A stretch of DNA of 64,000 nucleotides. Origin: Sciurus carolinensis (Eukaryota > Chordata > Mammalia > Rodentia > Sciuridae). The position numbers were made by a program, and so were the translations under genes. Positions within the stretch are counted from its first letter, which is position 1; the number at the start of each line of letters is the position of its first letter. The notes beneath the pieces are model-generated. The model worked only from the letters and a program-made list of their open reading frames with translations. It was not told the DNA's origin and did not search any database. The stretch covers positions 26,590,777 to 26,654,776 of the forward strand of contig NC_062227.1 of the NCBI RefSeq assembly GCF_902686445.1, given 5' to 3'. Positions 32,126 to 44,094 of the stretch are shown here, piece by piece.

Positions 32126-32566
32126 GCTTTTGTTTTAGTCTGCTTTTTTACTGATGAAACCAAAAGACCTAATAAGGATAGAGAAGAACAAATTTATTTG
32201 GGGGTCGTGGTTTCAGAGGTCTGAGTTCATAGGAGGCTAACTCCATTCCTTGGGTTTCCAGGTAAGGCAGACCATCATGACAGAAGAGAGTGGTGGAGAA
32301 AAATGCTTCAAGACATTACACCAGGAAGCAGAGAGGGAGTCTAAGCTCATCTCACAAAATATGTACTCCAAAGGCATGTCCCCAGGGACCCACCTCCTCC
32401 AGCCACATCCTACCTGCCTACAGTCACCACTCAGTAAATCCCTATCAGGAGATTTATTCACTGATTGTGTTTAGGCTCTTATAACCCAATTATTTCACCT
32501 CTGAACCTTCTTGCACTGTCTCACACATGAGCTACTGGGAAATAATATTGAAACTCTGACAGCTTT
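32126..32566 (-). mobile_element. ERVL-MaLR solo LTR in L1M, perfect 5-bp TSD
   Basis: The LTR (32131-32561) starts 'tgttttagtctgc' and ends '...aaactctgaca'. Perfect TSD gcttt lies at 32126-32130 and 32562-32566. Removal restores uninterrupted L1M sequence ('attatagctttgtaatataattttgag'). Confidence 0.93.
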
Positions 32567-32960
32567 GTAATATAATTTTGAGATTAGAAGTGTTATATTT
32601 CCAAATTCATTTTTCTTTCTCAGAACTGTTTAAGATATTCAGGGTCCTTTAGGTTTCTGTATGAGTGACAGGATTGCTCTTTCTATTTCTGTGAATAGTT
32701 CCATAGAGATTTTCATTGAAATTGCATCAAATCTTCATATTACTTTTGGGTAGTACAGACATTTTAACAATATATTTTTGTTGAGGTAGCTTTTCATTTA
32801 TCTGTGTTTTCAATTAATGTTTTGTAGTTTTCAGTGTACTGATCTTTCACCTCCTTGGTAAAATTTATTTTTAATTATTTAATTTTATTTTTGTGATGCT
32901 ATTCTAAATGGATTGTTTTCATCAGTACTTTTTCAGTTGGGACATATTTGCATATAAAAA

Positions 32961-33037
32961 TGTTACTGACTTTTTAAAATTTTTAAAAAAATTTGTTCTA
33001 ATTAGTTATACATGAAAGTAGAGTGTTACTGATTTTT
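32961..33037 (-). mobile_element. Ultra-short L1 3'-end insertion in L1M
   Basis: The insert 32975-33023 consists of an A/T-rich head and 'tttgttctaattagttatacatgaaagtagag', the last ~30 nt of the squirrel L1 3' UTR seen in reverse. Duplicated target: 'tgttactgactttt' at 32961-32974 and 'tgttactgattttt' at 33024-33037 (13 of 14). Confidence 0.8.
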
Positions 33038-34425
33038 ATGAGTTCATTTTGTATCCTATAATTTTATTGAACTCATTAGTTCTAACAGGTGTGTGTAGGT
33101 GTGTGCACATACACACATGTAATGTGTGCACACTGTCTGGGCTTTTTTATACATAGGATCATGTCATCTATAGTTAGAGGTAGGCATCTGTTGGTTGTAG
33201 TTACTTTCATTTGTTATTGTATTAATTTGAGTTTTCTCTCCTTTTTTCATAGACTGCTATGGGTTTGTTGATTTTGTTTATTTTTTTAAAAGTAGCTCTT
33301 CGATTTACTGATTCTATGGTTTTTCTGATCTCCATTTAATTTATTTCTGTTTTGATTTTGTTATTTTCTCCATCTAAAAATTTGGGGTTTTATTGGTTCC
33401 ATTTTAGTCCCTTGAGGCATAATCTTGGACCACTTATTTGAAATCTTTCTTATTTTTTAGAATAAGTCTTTATTGCTATAATATTCCCTCTTAGAATGGC
33501 TTTTGCTGCATCTCAGCTTTTGACAGGTTGTGCTTTAAATGTTGTTTGTCTCAAGATTTTTTTTTAAATTTCTCTTCTCATTTCTTCTTTGACATGTTTG
33601 TTGTTCAGAAGCATGTTGTTTATTTCCACATATTTGTGAATTTTCAATTAATTCTTCTGTTATTGATTTATATTTCTATATTGTGTTCTGAAATGAAACT
33701 AGATGTGATTTCAATCTTCTTAAAAATTTTGAAGACTCACTTTTGTGAACTAATTTATGGTCTATCCTAGAGAATGTTCCATGCACATTGGAGAAAATTT
33801 GTGCTGTGCTGCTATTCGATAGAAAGTCCTGTATATCTGTCAAGTCCATTTGGTGAAAAGTGCAAGTTGAGTCAAGTTTTCTTTATTTTCTGTTCGATTG
33901 ATCAATCTCATTAATCAATTAAAAGTGAGGTATTGAAGACACATACCATTAGTGTTGCTATCCATCTCTTTATGTTAATTAAATTTTGCTCATGAATTAA
34001 ATTGATTTGATTTTGGGTAAATAGATATAATTGTTCTGTTCTCTTGATCAATTAACCTATTATCATTAAATAATGGCTTTCTTTGTGTCTTATGACTGTT
34101 TTTGACTTAAAGTCTATGTTCTCTTATTTGCATGAATATTTTCTTCCATTCCTTAGTTTTCAGTCTATGTGTCCTTCAGCTCAATTAGGTCTGCTATAGG
34201 CAGCATAGAGTTGGATTTGTTTATTCATTCAGTCACTTTATGTCTTTCAAATAGAAAATTTACATTCAAGGTTATTATTGATAAACAAGGACTTCCTACA
34301 ACCATTTTATTTTTGCTTTCTGGTTGTTTTGTAGTTCCTTTTTCCTCTTTGTGATTTAATAATTTTCTATAGTTATAAATTTTGATTTCTTTCTTTTTAT
34401 CTTTTGTATTTCTGCTATCATTTTT

Positions 34426-34629
34426 TGGGGGGGCACCAGGCATTGAACTCAGGGTGCTTAACCACCGAGTCACAACCCCAGCCCTTTTTAATATTTTAGT
34501 TAGAGACAGGGTCTCACTGAGTTGCTTAGGGTCTCACTAAATTGTTGAGGCTGGCTTTGAACTCACTACTCTCTTGCTTCAGCCTCCCAAGCTGCTGGAG
34601 ATACCAGCATGCTCTACCACACCTGACTT
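34426..34629 (-). mobile_element. Dimeric SINE in L1M, 11-bp TSD
   Basis: Reverse ID half ('gcattgaactcagggtgcttaaccacc') and reverse B1 half ('gtttgaactc'-type words to 'catgctctaccacacctg'). The perfect TSD ctatcattttt lies at 34415-34425 and 34630-34640. Confidence 0.92.
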
Positions 34630-37573
34630 CTATCATTTTTCTTGTAGTTACCATTATGCTTATTTGACACTTATGGCCAACTATTTTAAGCCAATGGAAA
34701 GTGAATTTCTACTATATATAAAATCTCAATAATTTACACACACACAATTTATGTTTTTTACATTATCATTTATAAGTTTTAGTATTTGTAGTTTTACAAC
34801 TTATTTACCTTTGTTATTTTTGACCATTTTTACTTAACTATTATACTAGAGATATATATATGATTATACCACCATTACAGTGTAAAGCATTTGAATTTGA
34901 CTATGTATTTATCTCTACCAGTGAATTTCTTATTTTTATGCATTTAATAGTATTTATCCTTTCTTTGTTTCCACTTGAACAACTCCCTTAAGACATTCTT
35001 GTAAAGCAGTTGTATTGGGGATGGATTTCTTCAGAATTTGCTAATCTGGGAAATAATTTGTTTTTTTTTCATTTCTGAGCTCAGTATTCTTGAATGGAAG
35101 TTTGCCTTCTGTCACTTCAAATGTATAATTCAATTCTCCCTTGACCTGCAAGTTTTCTTTTGAGAAATGCTGCTGATAGTCTAATGATGATTTCTTTATT
35201 TGCGATTTACTGCTTTTCTCTTGTTGCTTTAAAAAATATTGTATTGACTTTTGGCAGTTGATTGTAACAGGCCTGGGAGAAGACTCCTTTGGGTTGTATC
35301 TGTTGGAGAACCTTTGAATGTCCCTATCTTCTAAGATTTGGAAGTTTTTCAGAAATTGTTTCATTAAATAAGCTTTATGTCTCTTTATTTGCCTTTTTTC
35401 CTTTTACAACTTCCATAGTATGAGCATTTTGTTCACTTAATGGTGCCCAAGAAGTCCCATAGGTCGTCTTCATTCTTTGTTTTTTTTCTTTTTTCTCCTC
35501 TTAGTCATTTCCAAAGACCTAAAGACCTATTTTCAACTTTACAGATGTTTTCTTCTGCTTAATCTATTTTGCAGTTGAAGTTGTCCCTTGTATTTTTTAT
35601 TTCATAGATTGAATTCTTCAACTCCAGAAGTGTTATTTGGTTCATTTTATGATACATATTTATGTCAAATTTATGTCAAATTTCTCATTCAGATGATAAA
35701 TTTTTCCTTATTTCATTAAATTATCATTTGCATTCGCCAGTGTATTGCTGAGTTTCTGTAAGATCATGATTTTGATCTAATATCCAAGAACTTTATAAAT
35801 GTCCATTCCTTTGACTCAATTCCTGAAGAATTTTTGTGTTTCCATGGTGATGTGATGTTTCTTGTTTTGTCACACTTTCTGTGCCCTGCATTGAAGTTCG
35901 TGCATCTGATGTGTGGTCATCTTGCCAAGACTTCTGAGAGCAGCTTTCACAGAAGACGTTCACATGCAGGTGGGCTTGAGGGTGCTGACTGGACAGGGTG
36001 CCATAGTTCTGGTTTCATGTGAGCTCAGCATTGTTGTCCCCAAACAGCTTCTTCAGTTGTGACAGATGTCAGTAATGACTATGGGCATTTCAGGGATCTA
36101 GACTACAGTAGTCTGTAGCAATGATAGTGGCTGCACAGATTATTAGGGGAAGAGATTTATGAATCCTCCTTTTTAATCTTCCCCATAGTGGAGAGTCACA
36201 GCTAAGGGACTTCTCTCTTGTTTTGGGGTATAATGCAGTCACGGATAGAGTTCAGGCACTTGGACAATTTGTGGAGCCATATTCTTGCATTCAGGGTCTT
36301 GTGAAACTATTATAGCATCTGGAATTTGAGACACAGATTCATTTTCCAAGATATGAGTGTATACAAATCTCACACAAAATCAAAGTCTGTTGCTCTGAAA
36401 CATATGTCAACAACTTGGACCATGGAGGCTGGGATATAGGGGTTCTGAATGATGGGCAATGCATATCCTATCACTACTAGAGGAAGAAGTGGTATTCTGG
36501 AGGCCTGAACCCTGAGAAGTATGCACAGATATAATTTGGGACCTAGAACCAACAGGGCAAAGAAAAAACTCAGGTATAATCAGTGGTGACTTTGGACCTT
36601 GGGGTGGTAGAACACGGCAGTAGCCCAGCCTCTATGAGTCTGGATGTATCAGCAACAAGTTCCCAGAAATGGCAAGGCATCACTGTGGATCAGGTTCCAG
36701 GAGGCAAGGAGTAGCATAATAATGACTCTACTTCCTGGAGAGTCAGGGCTTCTCAACAGCTCAGACTGTGGGGAGCTAATTCTGTCCTGGATAGTCAATG
36801 CACTATGACTACTTATCTTGGAGGACAGGATGACCCAGCTTGGCCAAGCCTCTGATTCCCTAGGATGCAAGGTGCCAGTTTTGTTTGGCCCCAGTAAGTG
36901 TGGCTACCTAGGTGGGTAGAGTCTCCATATCCCTGGGGGAAGGTGCTGTGCCATCTTTGGAGCTGGGAAATGTAACTTCTCTGATTTATAGGAGTCCCAA
37001 GGTCCCTAGGGGGACATGGTACCACTTCAGCTTGGCCATAGGAGAAGGTGACCCAGTAACTAGAATTGCGGGAATAGAGCTGCTTGGCAGTAGCTTGATC
37101 CTAGGGGCAGGGCATAGCAGATTGGCTTAGGGATTACATGCTACTAGGAGGGCATACTAGAGTGGCAGCAAAGCCATAGGGGTGGAGGGGGGATGGAATG
37201 TCTGCTTACCCCTGGAGAAGGACATACATCATTAGTGACTTCTGTGCCAAGATGGTGCAGTATATCACCAGAGGCCATGAGGCGCCTCTGGGATAAGCTC
37301 AGTGTGTGGACTCAGGAGAGGACCTTCAGCTTGGCTCAGGGCCTGTGGGCCTACATGAGTCTCTAGCAGTGAAGACTGTAGGTATCTGTGGTGGTGATGT
37401 GCTTCTTAAGATCATTTATCTTGCATTTTTCCTACAGGGAGAAGTCCCTGGTTCCATCCTGATCCAAACTATAGATCTCATTTAGTTGTTATGGTTGAAA
37501 TGTAATTTTTAATTATTTGGGTGTGGGGAGTGGGGGGAGGAGAGTACAGCAGCTTCTAGTTGGTCATCTTGAT

Positions 37574-38460
37574 GATGTCACTTCTCTATTAGTTCATTCT
37601 TTCATCCTGTCTGGTTTCTGGGGAGACTTTATAGATATTTCAAAAGGTTGAAGTCAGAACTCAGGATCTTTTCCATTCTGTATTCTCTTTCTTTGTGGAA
37701 AAGGAGAGGGATGCAGTTACTTCTTTCCTGTATTAAAACAGAGAGAATCTATTGTTCTCCTTTCCTCGTTTACAAGATGTGAACTACAAGTTGCATAGAA
37801 AGTACAGATGTTTGAGATATGGAACTCAAGTAAGCATGCTTGATAATCTAAGGAAACCATATAATCAATCTTTTTGTCCATGTTAATTTGTTACATCAAT
37901 GGGAGAAAACTAATACCACCCCTCTACAGTTAGTTGCCCTCTGTGTTTGTGTGTGTGTGTGTGTATGTGTGTGTGCGTGTGTGTGTGTGTGTGTGTGTTT
38001 GACACTCTTTATGTGAAGCTGGCATAACATTTATCACACAGTCATATAATTTTGGAGGTCATGTCCTTTTGATGTTTGGGATTCAAATTCCATGTTGCCA
38101 GTTAGAACCTATGTGTATGGCAAATTAATGAATGAAATTGAAGAGAATATTGTTCATTGATCACCATCATTTTTAAGGTTTGATGTCCACTAGATCTAAG
38201 CCACCACAATAGTGACAAATGCCACCCATTCTAGTTACTCTTGATTCTCAACCTCAGGTGCCCTGATTGGCCTCATTTGCAAACTTCTTTGAAACAATGT
38301 AGTGAACTGAAAATGTTCTCCACTGGGCAATGTCTTAAAAATGCATGCTACAAGCATTTTATTTTTAAAAATCAGAACTTTTCTGCTACAAAAGTGAGAA
38401 CCTTCCCTTAATTTTTCACTGGAAGTGAGTTTTTAAATGATTTGAACATTAGGAATTCAA
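37574..38460. other. Unassigned sequence with a TG repeat
   Basis: 37840-37915 ('ccatgttaatttgttacatcaatgggagaaaactaatacc') resembles the 3' end of an MLT1 LTR, but the rest of that LTR is not convincing. Nothing else assigned. Confidence 0.35.
37941..38000. repeat. (TG)n microsatellite
   Basis: Near-pure TG dinucleotide run with single interruptions (tatg, tgcg). Confidence 0.93.
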
Positions 38461-38463
38461 GTA

Positions 38464-38920
38464 CAGTCATGTGTCATTTAAGACAGGGATGCATTCTGAG
38501 AAATGCATTGTTAGGCAATTTCATTGGTGTTTGACACCAGTGTTGTATTTACACAAACTGAAGATTAAATGAAGCACAGAGAAAACGATGCAATCAAGGA
38601 TGTGGTAAACAGGAGACTGTATGAGGGCGCTGCCGATATCAAACAGCATATTGTTTTAGGTAAACTTTTTTCTTATAGTTAGGAGTAGAGTTTAAAATAA
38701 TATTAAGTGTATTGTAGTAAATACACATAAACACTTCTCTATAGCTGGTGTTGTTGTGGATTTGTTTACACCAGCATCACCAAAAAAACCTGAGTAATGC
38801 ATGACATAACAACATTACGATTGTTATAACATTACTAGGTGATGGAACTTCCCAGCAACATTATGATCATATGGGATTATTAACCAAAAGTTCATTATGC
38901 AGTGCATTATGATATGCATG
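38464..38920. mobile_element. Non-autonomous DNA transposon (Tigger-like MITE)
   Basis: Begins after a TA with 'cagtcatgtgtcatttaaga' and continues 'ggatgcattctgagaaatgcattgttaggcaattt'. It closes with the partly inverted 'cattatgcagtgcattatga'. CAGT terminus and TA target fit Tc1/mariner. The exact family name is uncertain. Confidence 0.58.
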
Positions 38921-39051
38921 TTTAAAAATTTAAAGATTATTTAAATTTATAGATAATATAGTTATTTATTGTTCAAAAAGATGATAATTTCACTAAATAG
39001 AAAAATTTTCAACAATTATACATTGAAATTATTATTAAAAACATAGCACTC

Positions 39052-39330
39052 AGGCAGGTGTGGTGGTGCTTGGATCTAATCCCAGAGATTTGGGAGGCTG
39101 AGGCAGGAGAATCAGGAGTTCAAAGCCAACTTCATCAACTTAGTGAGGCCCTGAGTAACTTGAAAAGGCTCTGTCTTTAAATACAGTACAGAGAAACAAC
39201 ATGTATCCCATTTGTTTACAATAAAAAAAAAAAAGAAAGAAAAAAAATTTTTAAAAAAAGGCTGGGGATGTGGCTCGGTGGTTAAATGCTCCTGGGTTTG
39301 CTCAATCCCTGATACCAAATATTCAGTAGC
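39052..39330 (+). mobile_element. Dimeric SINE with expanded linker
   Basis: The B1 half ('caggcaggtgtggtggtgc' to 'ggctctgtctttaaatac') and the ID half ('ggctggggatgtggctcggtgg') are separated by about 80 bp. Within this lies 'acatgtatcccatttgtttacaat' plus poly-A, which matches the L1 3' end. Normal linkers in this family are about 20 bp. Confidence 0.85.
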
Positions 39331-39537
39331 AGAGAGAGAGGGAGGGAAAGCATTCAGTGTTGACAATGCTGTAGTCAAACTGCAATAGACACACACATTA
39401 CTGAGGCATTTTTGATTGCCAAGAGACTCATCAATTCAGTACTCCCATGGTAAATAATCTGTAGAAGATTATTCAAAATGTATGTAATTTACACTGAGTG
39501 GAGAGGACTCCATAGATAAGATAGGTATTATCTCCTC

Positions 39538-39702
39538 TTTTTTTTTTTCTGTACCAGGAATTTAACACAGGACCTAGGCAAGGGCTCTACTGCTGAGCTG
39601 CATCCCAGCCCCTTTTTAAAAAATCTTATTTGAAACAGTCTTGCTAAGTTTTCCAGGCTGGCCTTGAATTTGCAATCCTTGTGCCTCAGCTTCCCAAGTA
39701 TC
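39538..39702 (-). mobile_element. 5'-truncated dimeric SINE
   Basis: Poly-T, reverse ID half ('ctgtaccaggaatttaacacagg ... gctctactgctgagctg'), then a reverse B1 part ending at 'gcctcagcttcccaagta'. The outer B1 segment is absent. Confidence 0.75.
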
Positions 39703-40144
39703 ATCTCTACTTATGTACCTTCTATATGCTAGAGAATTTGTTACTTTTTATAGCTGAAGTAGGGTATTTACATATATTTACAGTAAAATATGGACTGCAC
39801 AATTCACTTTGCATATTGGTGGGATCCACTGATTTTCTTGACTCCATTTTCTTTAACCTTTTTACCTCATTCTTTGTTCAGAATAAATCATTGCTTTCTC
39901 CTTGCTTCCATGGTATTTGGCTCATCATAACCCTTCACTAAATATTTTGGCAGACCTGATTGGGTTGTTATATAAAATGATAACTGTAAAGCTATGTAGC
40001 AGTTAAGAAAATAAATGTAATATTTTTCTGATTGAAAAGCAAATATTTTCTGTGTACCATTCATGAAAAATATGAACATATTTAACAAAGAGCAGAAGTC
40101 ATTACACAAAAATAAAATAGTTTTGCCATATTAAAAAAGATTTT
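39703..40144. other. Unassigned AT-rich sequence
   Basis: Lies between a SINE and an inverted L1. No family recognised. Confidence 0.35.
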
Positions 40145-41956
40145 ACTGCATATGGATTTCCAGTTTTGCCAGCACCATTTGTTGAACAGGCTATCTTTTC
40201 TCCATTGTATGTTTTTGGTTCCTTTGTCTAGTATGAGGTGACTATATTTATGTGGTTTTGTCTCTATGTCTTCTATTCTGTACCATTGGTCTGCCTGTCT
40301 ATTTTGGTGCCAATACCATGCTGTTTTTGTTTCTATTGCTCTGTAGTATAGTTTAATGTCTGGTATTGCGATACCTCCTGTTTCACTTTTTCTATTCAGG
40401 ATTGTTTTGGTTATTCAAGGTCTCTTGTTCTTCCAGATGAAGTTCATGATTGCTTTCTCTATTTCTATGAGGAATGTCATTGGGATTTTAATTGGAATTG
40501 CATTGAATCTGTATAGTGCCTTTGGTAGAATGGCCATTTTGACAATGTTAATTCTGGCCTATCCAAGAACATAGGAGGTCTTTCCATCTTCTAAGGTTTT
40601 TCTTCAATTTCTTTCTTTGATGTTCTGTAGTTTTCATTGTACAGGTCTTTCACCTCTTTTGTTAGATTAATTCCCAAGTATTTTATTATTTTTGATGCTA
40701 CTGTGAATGAAGTGGTTTTCCTAATTTCTCTTTCAGAGGATTCATCACTTACAAATAGAAATGCATTAGACTTACACATATTGATTTTATATCCTGCTAC
40801 TTTGCTGAATTCATTTATTAGTTCTAGAAGTTTTCTAGTGGAGTTTTTTGGATCTTCTAAATGTAGGATCATGTCATCAGCAAATAGTGACAGATTTAGT
40901 TCTTCTTTTCCTATATGTATCCCTTAATTTCTTTGGTCTGTCTAATTGCTCTGGCAAGTGTTTCAAGGACGATGTTGAATAGAAGTGGTGAAGAGGGCAT
41001 CCCTATCTTGTTCCAATTTTTAGAGGAAATGCGTTCAGTTTTTCTCCATTAAGAATGATGTTGGCTGTGGGTTTAGCATAGATAGCCTTTACAATGTTGA
41101 GGTATGTTCCTAGTATTCCTATTTTTTCTAGTGTTTTAAGCATGAAGGGGTGCTGTATTTTATCAAATGCTTTCTCAGCATCAATTGAAATAATCATGTG
41201 ATCTTTAACTTTAAGTCTATTGATGTGGTGAATTACATTTATTGATTTCCTGATGTTGAACCAACCTTGCATCCCTGGGATAAACCCTACTTGATCATGG
41301 TGCACTATCTTTATAATATATTTTTGTATGCAATTTGCAAGTATTTTGTTAAGGATTTTTGCATCCATGTTCATCAGAGATAGTGGTCTAAAGTTTTCTT
41401 TCTTTGATGTGTCTTTGTCTGGTTTTTGTATAAGAGTGATACTCGCCACATAGAATGAATTTGGAAGGGTTCCCTCCTTTTCTATTTCCTGAGATACTTT
41501 AAGGAGTATTGGTATCTGTATTTCTTTAAGGGTCTTGTAGAATTCAGCTGAGAATCCATCTGGTACTGGGGTTTTCTTTGTTGGTAGGCTTTTGATGGCT
41601 TCTTCTATTTCAGTGCTTGAAATTGATCTGTTTAGATTTTGTACGTCTTCCTGATTCAGTTTGGGAAGATCATATGTCTCTAAAAATTTGTTGATGTCTT
41701 CGATATTTTCTACTTTGTTGCAGTATAAATTTTCAAAGTAGCTTCTAATTATGTTATGTATTTCAATGTTGTCTGTTGTGATCTTTGCTTTTTCATAAGG
41801 AATTTTAGTAATTTGAGTAGTTCTCTCTCCTTCTGTTTGTTAGTGTGGCTAGGGGTTTATCAATTTTGTTTATTTTTTCAAAGAACCAACTTTTTGTTTT
41901 GTTAATTTTAAAATTGTTTTTCCTGTTTCAATTTTGTTGATTTCAGTTCTGAGTTT
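40145..41956 (-). pseudogene. Inverted L1 ORF2 segment (5' half of twin-primed L1)
   Basis: Antisense L1 matching the 464-7002 element from about 1680 to about 3470. It covers the region downstream of the endonuclease, the RT domain including FADD (reversed near 40865-40885) and part of the post-RT region. Frames 41449-41003 and 40872-40591 keep recognisable RT residues but several stops and shifts separate them. It joins head-to-head with the sense 3' segment at 41956/41957. Confidence 0.93.
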
Positions 41957-42590
41957 AGGAAAGCAGTATGGAGAATCCTAAGAAAACTTGGAATGGACCC
42001 ACCTTTTGACCCAGGTATCCCACTCCTCGGTTTATACCCAAAGGACCTAAAATCAGCAAACTACAGTAACACAGCCACATCAATGTTTATAGCAGCTCAG
42101 TTCACAATAGCTAGATTGTGGAACCAACCTAGATGCCCTTCAACAGATGAATGGATAAAGAAACTCTACTATATATACACAATGGAATACTATTCAGCCA
42201 TAAAGAAGAAGAATATTATGGCATTTGGAAATAAATGGATGGAATTGGAGAATATCATGCTAAGTGAAATAAGCCAAGCCCAAAAAACCAAAGGCCAAAT
42301 GTTTTCCCTGATAAGTGGAGGATGATATATAATGAGGCTGGGGGTTGGGGAATGAGAGAATAATTGGGGAACTTTAGAATATGTAGAAGAAAATGAGAGG
42401 GAGGGGAGTATGAAAAATGGTGGAATGAGACAAACATCATTGCATGTATGATTACACAAATGGTATGAATCTGCATTGTGTACAACCATAGAAATGAAAT
42501 TATGTACTCCATTTGTGTACAATGAATCAAAATACAGTCTGTAAAAAATTAAAAGCCAAATAAAAATAATTTAAAAATAAAAAAAAAATT
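41957..42590 (+). mobile_element. Sense L1 3' segment with tail (3' half of twin-primed L1)
   Basis: Starts 'ggaaagcagtatggagaat', covers the last ~110 ORF2 codons (41993-42325, open: [20 protein letters not shown] ...), the 3' UTR and an A-rich tail. About 0.6 kb of L1 between the two halves is missing at the junction, as is usual in twin priming. I could not identify a convincing TSD. Confidence 0.92.
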
Positions 42591-42614
42591 AATAATCATT
42601 GATTGCTACTGCTT

Positions 42615-43041
42615 TGTTTTAGTCATTATTTTTGCTGTTGTGACTAAAAGATCTGACCAGAACAATTTTAGGGAAGAAAAGTTTACTTAAGGGTTCACAG
42701 TTTCAGAGGTCTCAGTCCACATACAATCAACTCCATTTCTAAGGGGCTCTAGGTGAGACTGAACATCATGGTGGGTGAGTGTGATAGAGGGAAGTGGCTC
42801 ACATAATGATTGGGAACCAGAAAGAGAGGTCTCCTCTTGCCAGATACAAATATATACCCCAATGACCCACCTCATCCAGCCACACCCCACCTGCTTCCAG
42901 TTACCATTTGGTTAATCCCATTAGAGGACTAAACACTGATTGGGTTAAGACTTTCACAATATAATCATTTCTCCTCTGAAACCTTCTTGCATTGTGTCAC
43001 ACATGAGCTTTCAGGGGACACCTCACTTCCAAACCATGACA
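42615..43041 (-). mobile_element. ERVL-MaLR solo LTR
   Basis: Starts 'tgttttagtcattattt', has 'agaaaagtttacttaagggttcac', 'tcagtccacatacaatcaactcc', 'ttgcattgtgtcacacatgagc', ends 'aaaccatgaca'. Flanks gctt/gcat are a weak TSD. Confidence 0.85.
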
Positions 43042-44094
43042 GCATGAAAGCCCTTCAATGGTTTTCACATTTTCAAAGTTGAGCAAAATAAAACAGTCCC
43101 TTTATCATGGAAAGTTATCGTAATGAAAACTTGGGACTCTTGGTACAGGCGTGCACAGGGGCTATCAGTTTACCTGAATTGGGGCACTATAGCCTGACTC
43201 AGGTCTTAATAGAACTTAACTCTCAGTCTATCTTTCAAAAGTTCTTTGTCAAGTTCTATTAACTGCCAAATACTGTGTTAGGTATTGAGGATATATTGGG
43301 GGAACATAGGTGTACTTGGCATTTGATAATTAAGATCCCTGAATTGGACTGGAAAGGGGACAGCTACAGGGAAGTCTTCTTGAGGAAGCTATTCTTGAGC
43401 AGAAAGTTAGAGAATGAAGTGAAATTAAGTAGGCATGGACCTGGTGGGGTGAGTCATTCTCATCAAAAAGAGAGATGAGCACATAAGGTCCTTTTGACTT
43501 AAGAGAATATGGCACTTTTCAGAAAATGAAAGAAGTCAAGGTAAATGCTGAGAGTGAGAGGAAGAGTGACCGAGGAGAACAAGGGAGGTAGCTTTGGCAG
43601 ACACTAGAGCTGGAGTCTACTTTGTTTATCTTGAACTCATTCTAAGCGTCCTGGGAAGCATTATCACAGAGAAGCTGTCTGATCAGATTGGCTTTGCTTA
43701 AGGCTACTTCAACTGTAGATAAGAGCACTACTACCCCGAATTGTCCATATCCTGGCGCATGTAACAAGAATATTTTTTCTTCCATGTCCTGGTGCAAACA
43801 AGAGGGGACTTGAGAGTGTTAGTTGATGAAACAAATAAATGACATGTTCTTGATATAATCATAGTAAGATTGTTACAAAGTGCATGAGAATTACAAACTA
43901 TCATGCATATTGAGTCAAACTGAAAGGGGGAAAAAAGGATGTTTTAATGAGCATGCCAGGCAAGCAACTGGGAGCAGGCTAATGCCTCAAAGAACTCCCA
44001 GCCCCTAAATTTTGGAAGTGCAGAGTTTATAAAAGCAAAATCCGCGAAAACCACAAGGACAATTGAGGCACATGTAGGTCAGAAAAGATCTTGT
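43042..44094. other. Unassigned, weak L2 and LTR resemblance
   Basis: 43250-43340 resembles an L2 3' end ('ccaaatactgtgttaggtattgaggat'). 43930-44090 ('aatgcctcaaagaactcccagcccc') could be a decayed LTR. Neither is firm. No gene recognised. Confidence 0.3.

Larger units (their letters stand above)
31755..37573 (-). mobile_element. Ancient near full-length L1M, nested insertions
   Basis: Reverse L1 read from right to left. A GC-richer 5' UTR (37573 to about 35850) starts 'caagatgaccaactagaagc'. The ORF1-type region follows (about 35800-34650), then ORF2 endonuclease and RT regions (about 34400-31755). Landmarks include 'ttcacctccttggtaaaattt', 'aggatcatgtcatctatag' (the reversed FADD region, damaged) and 'ctgttcgattgatcaatctc'. 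All frames are broken. It hosts the LTR at 32131-32561, the tiny L1 insert at 32975-33023 and the SINE at 34426-34629. Confidence 0.78.
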
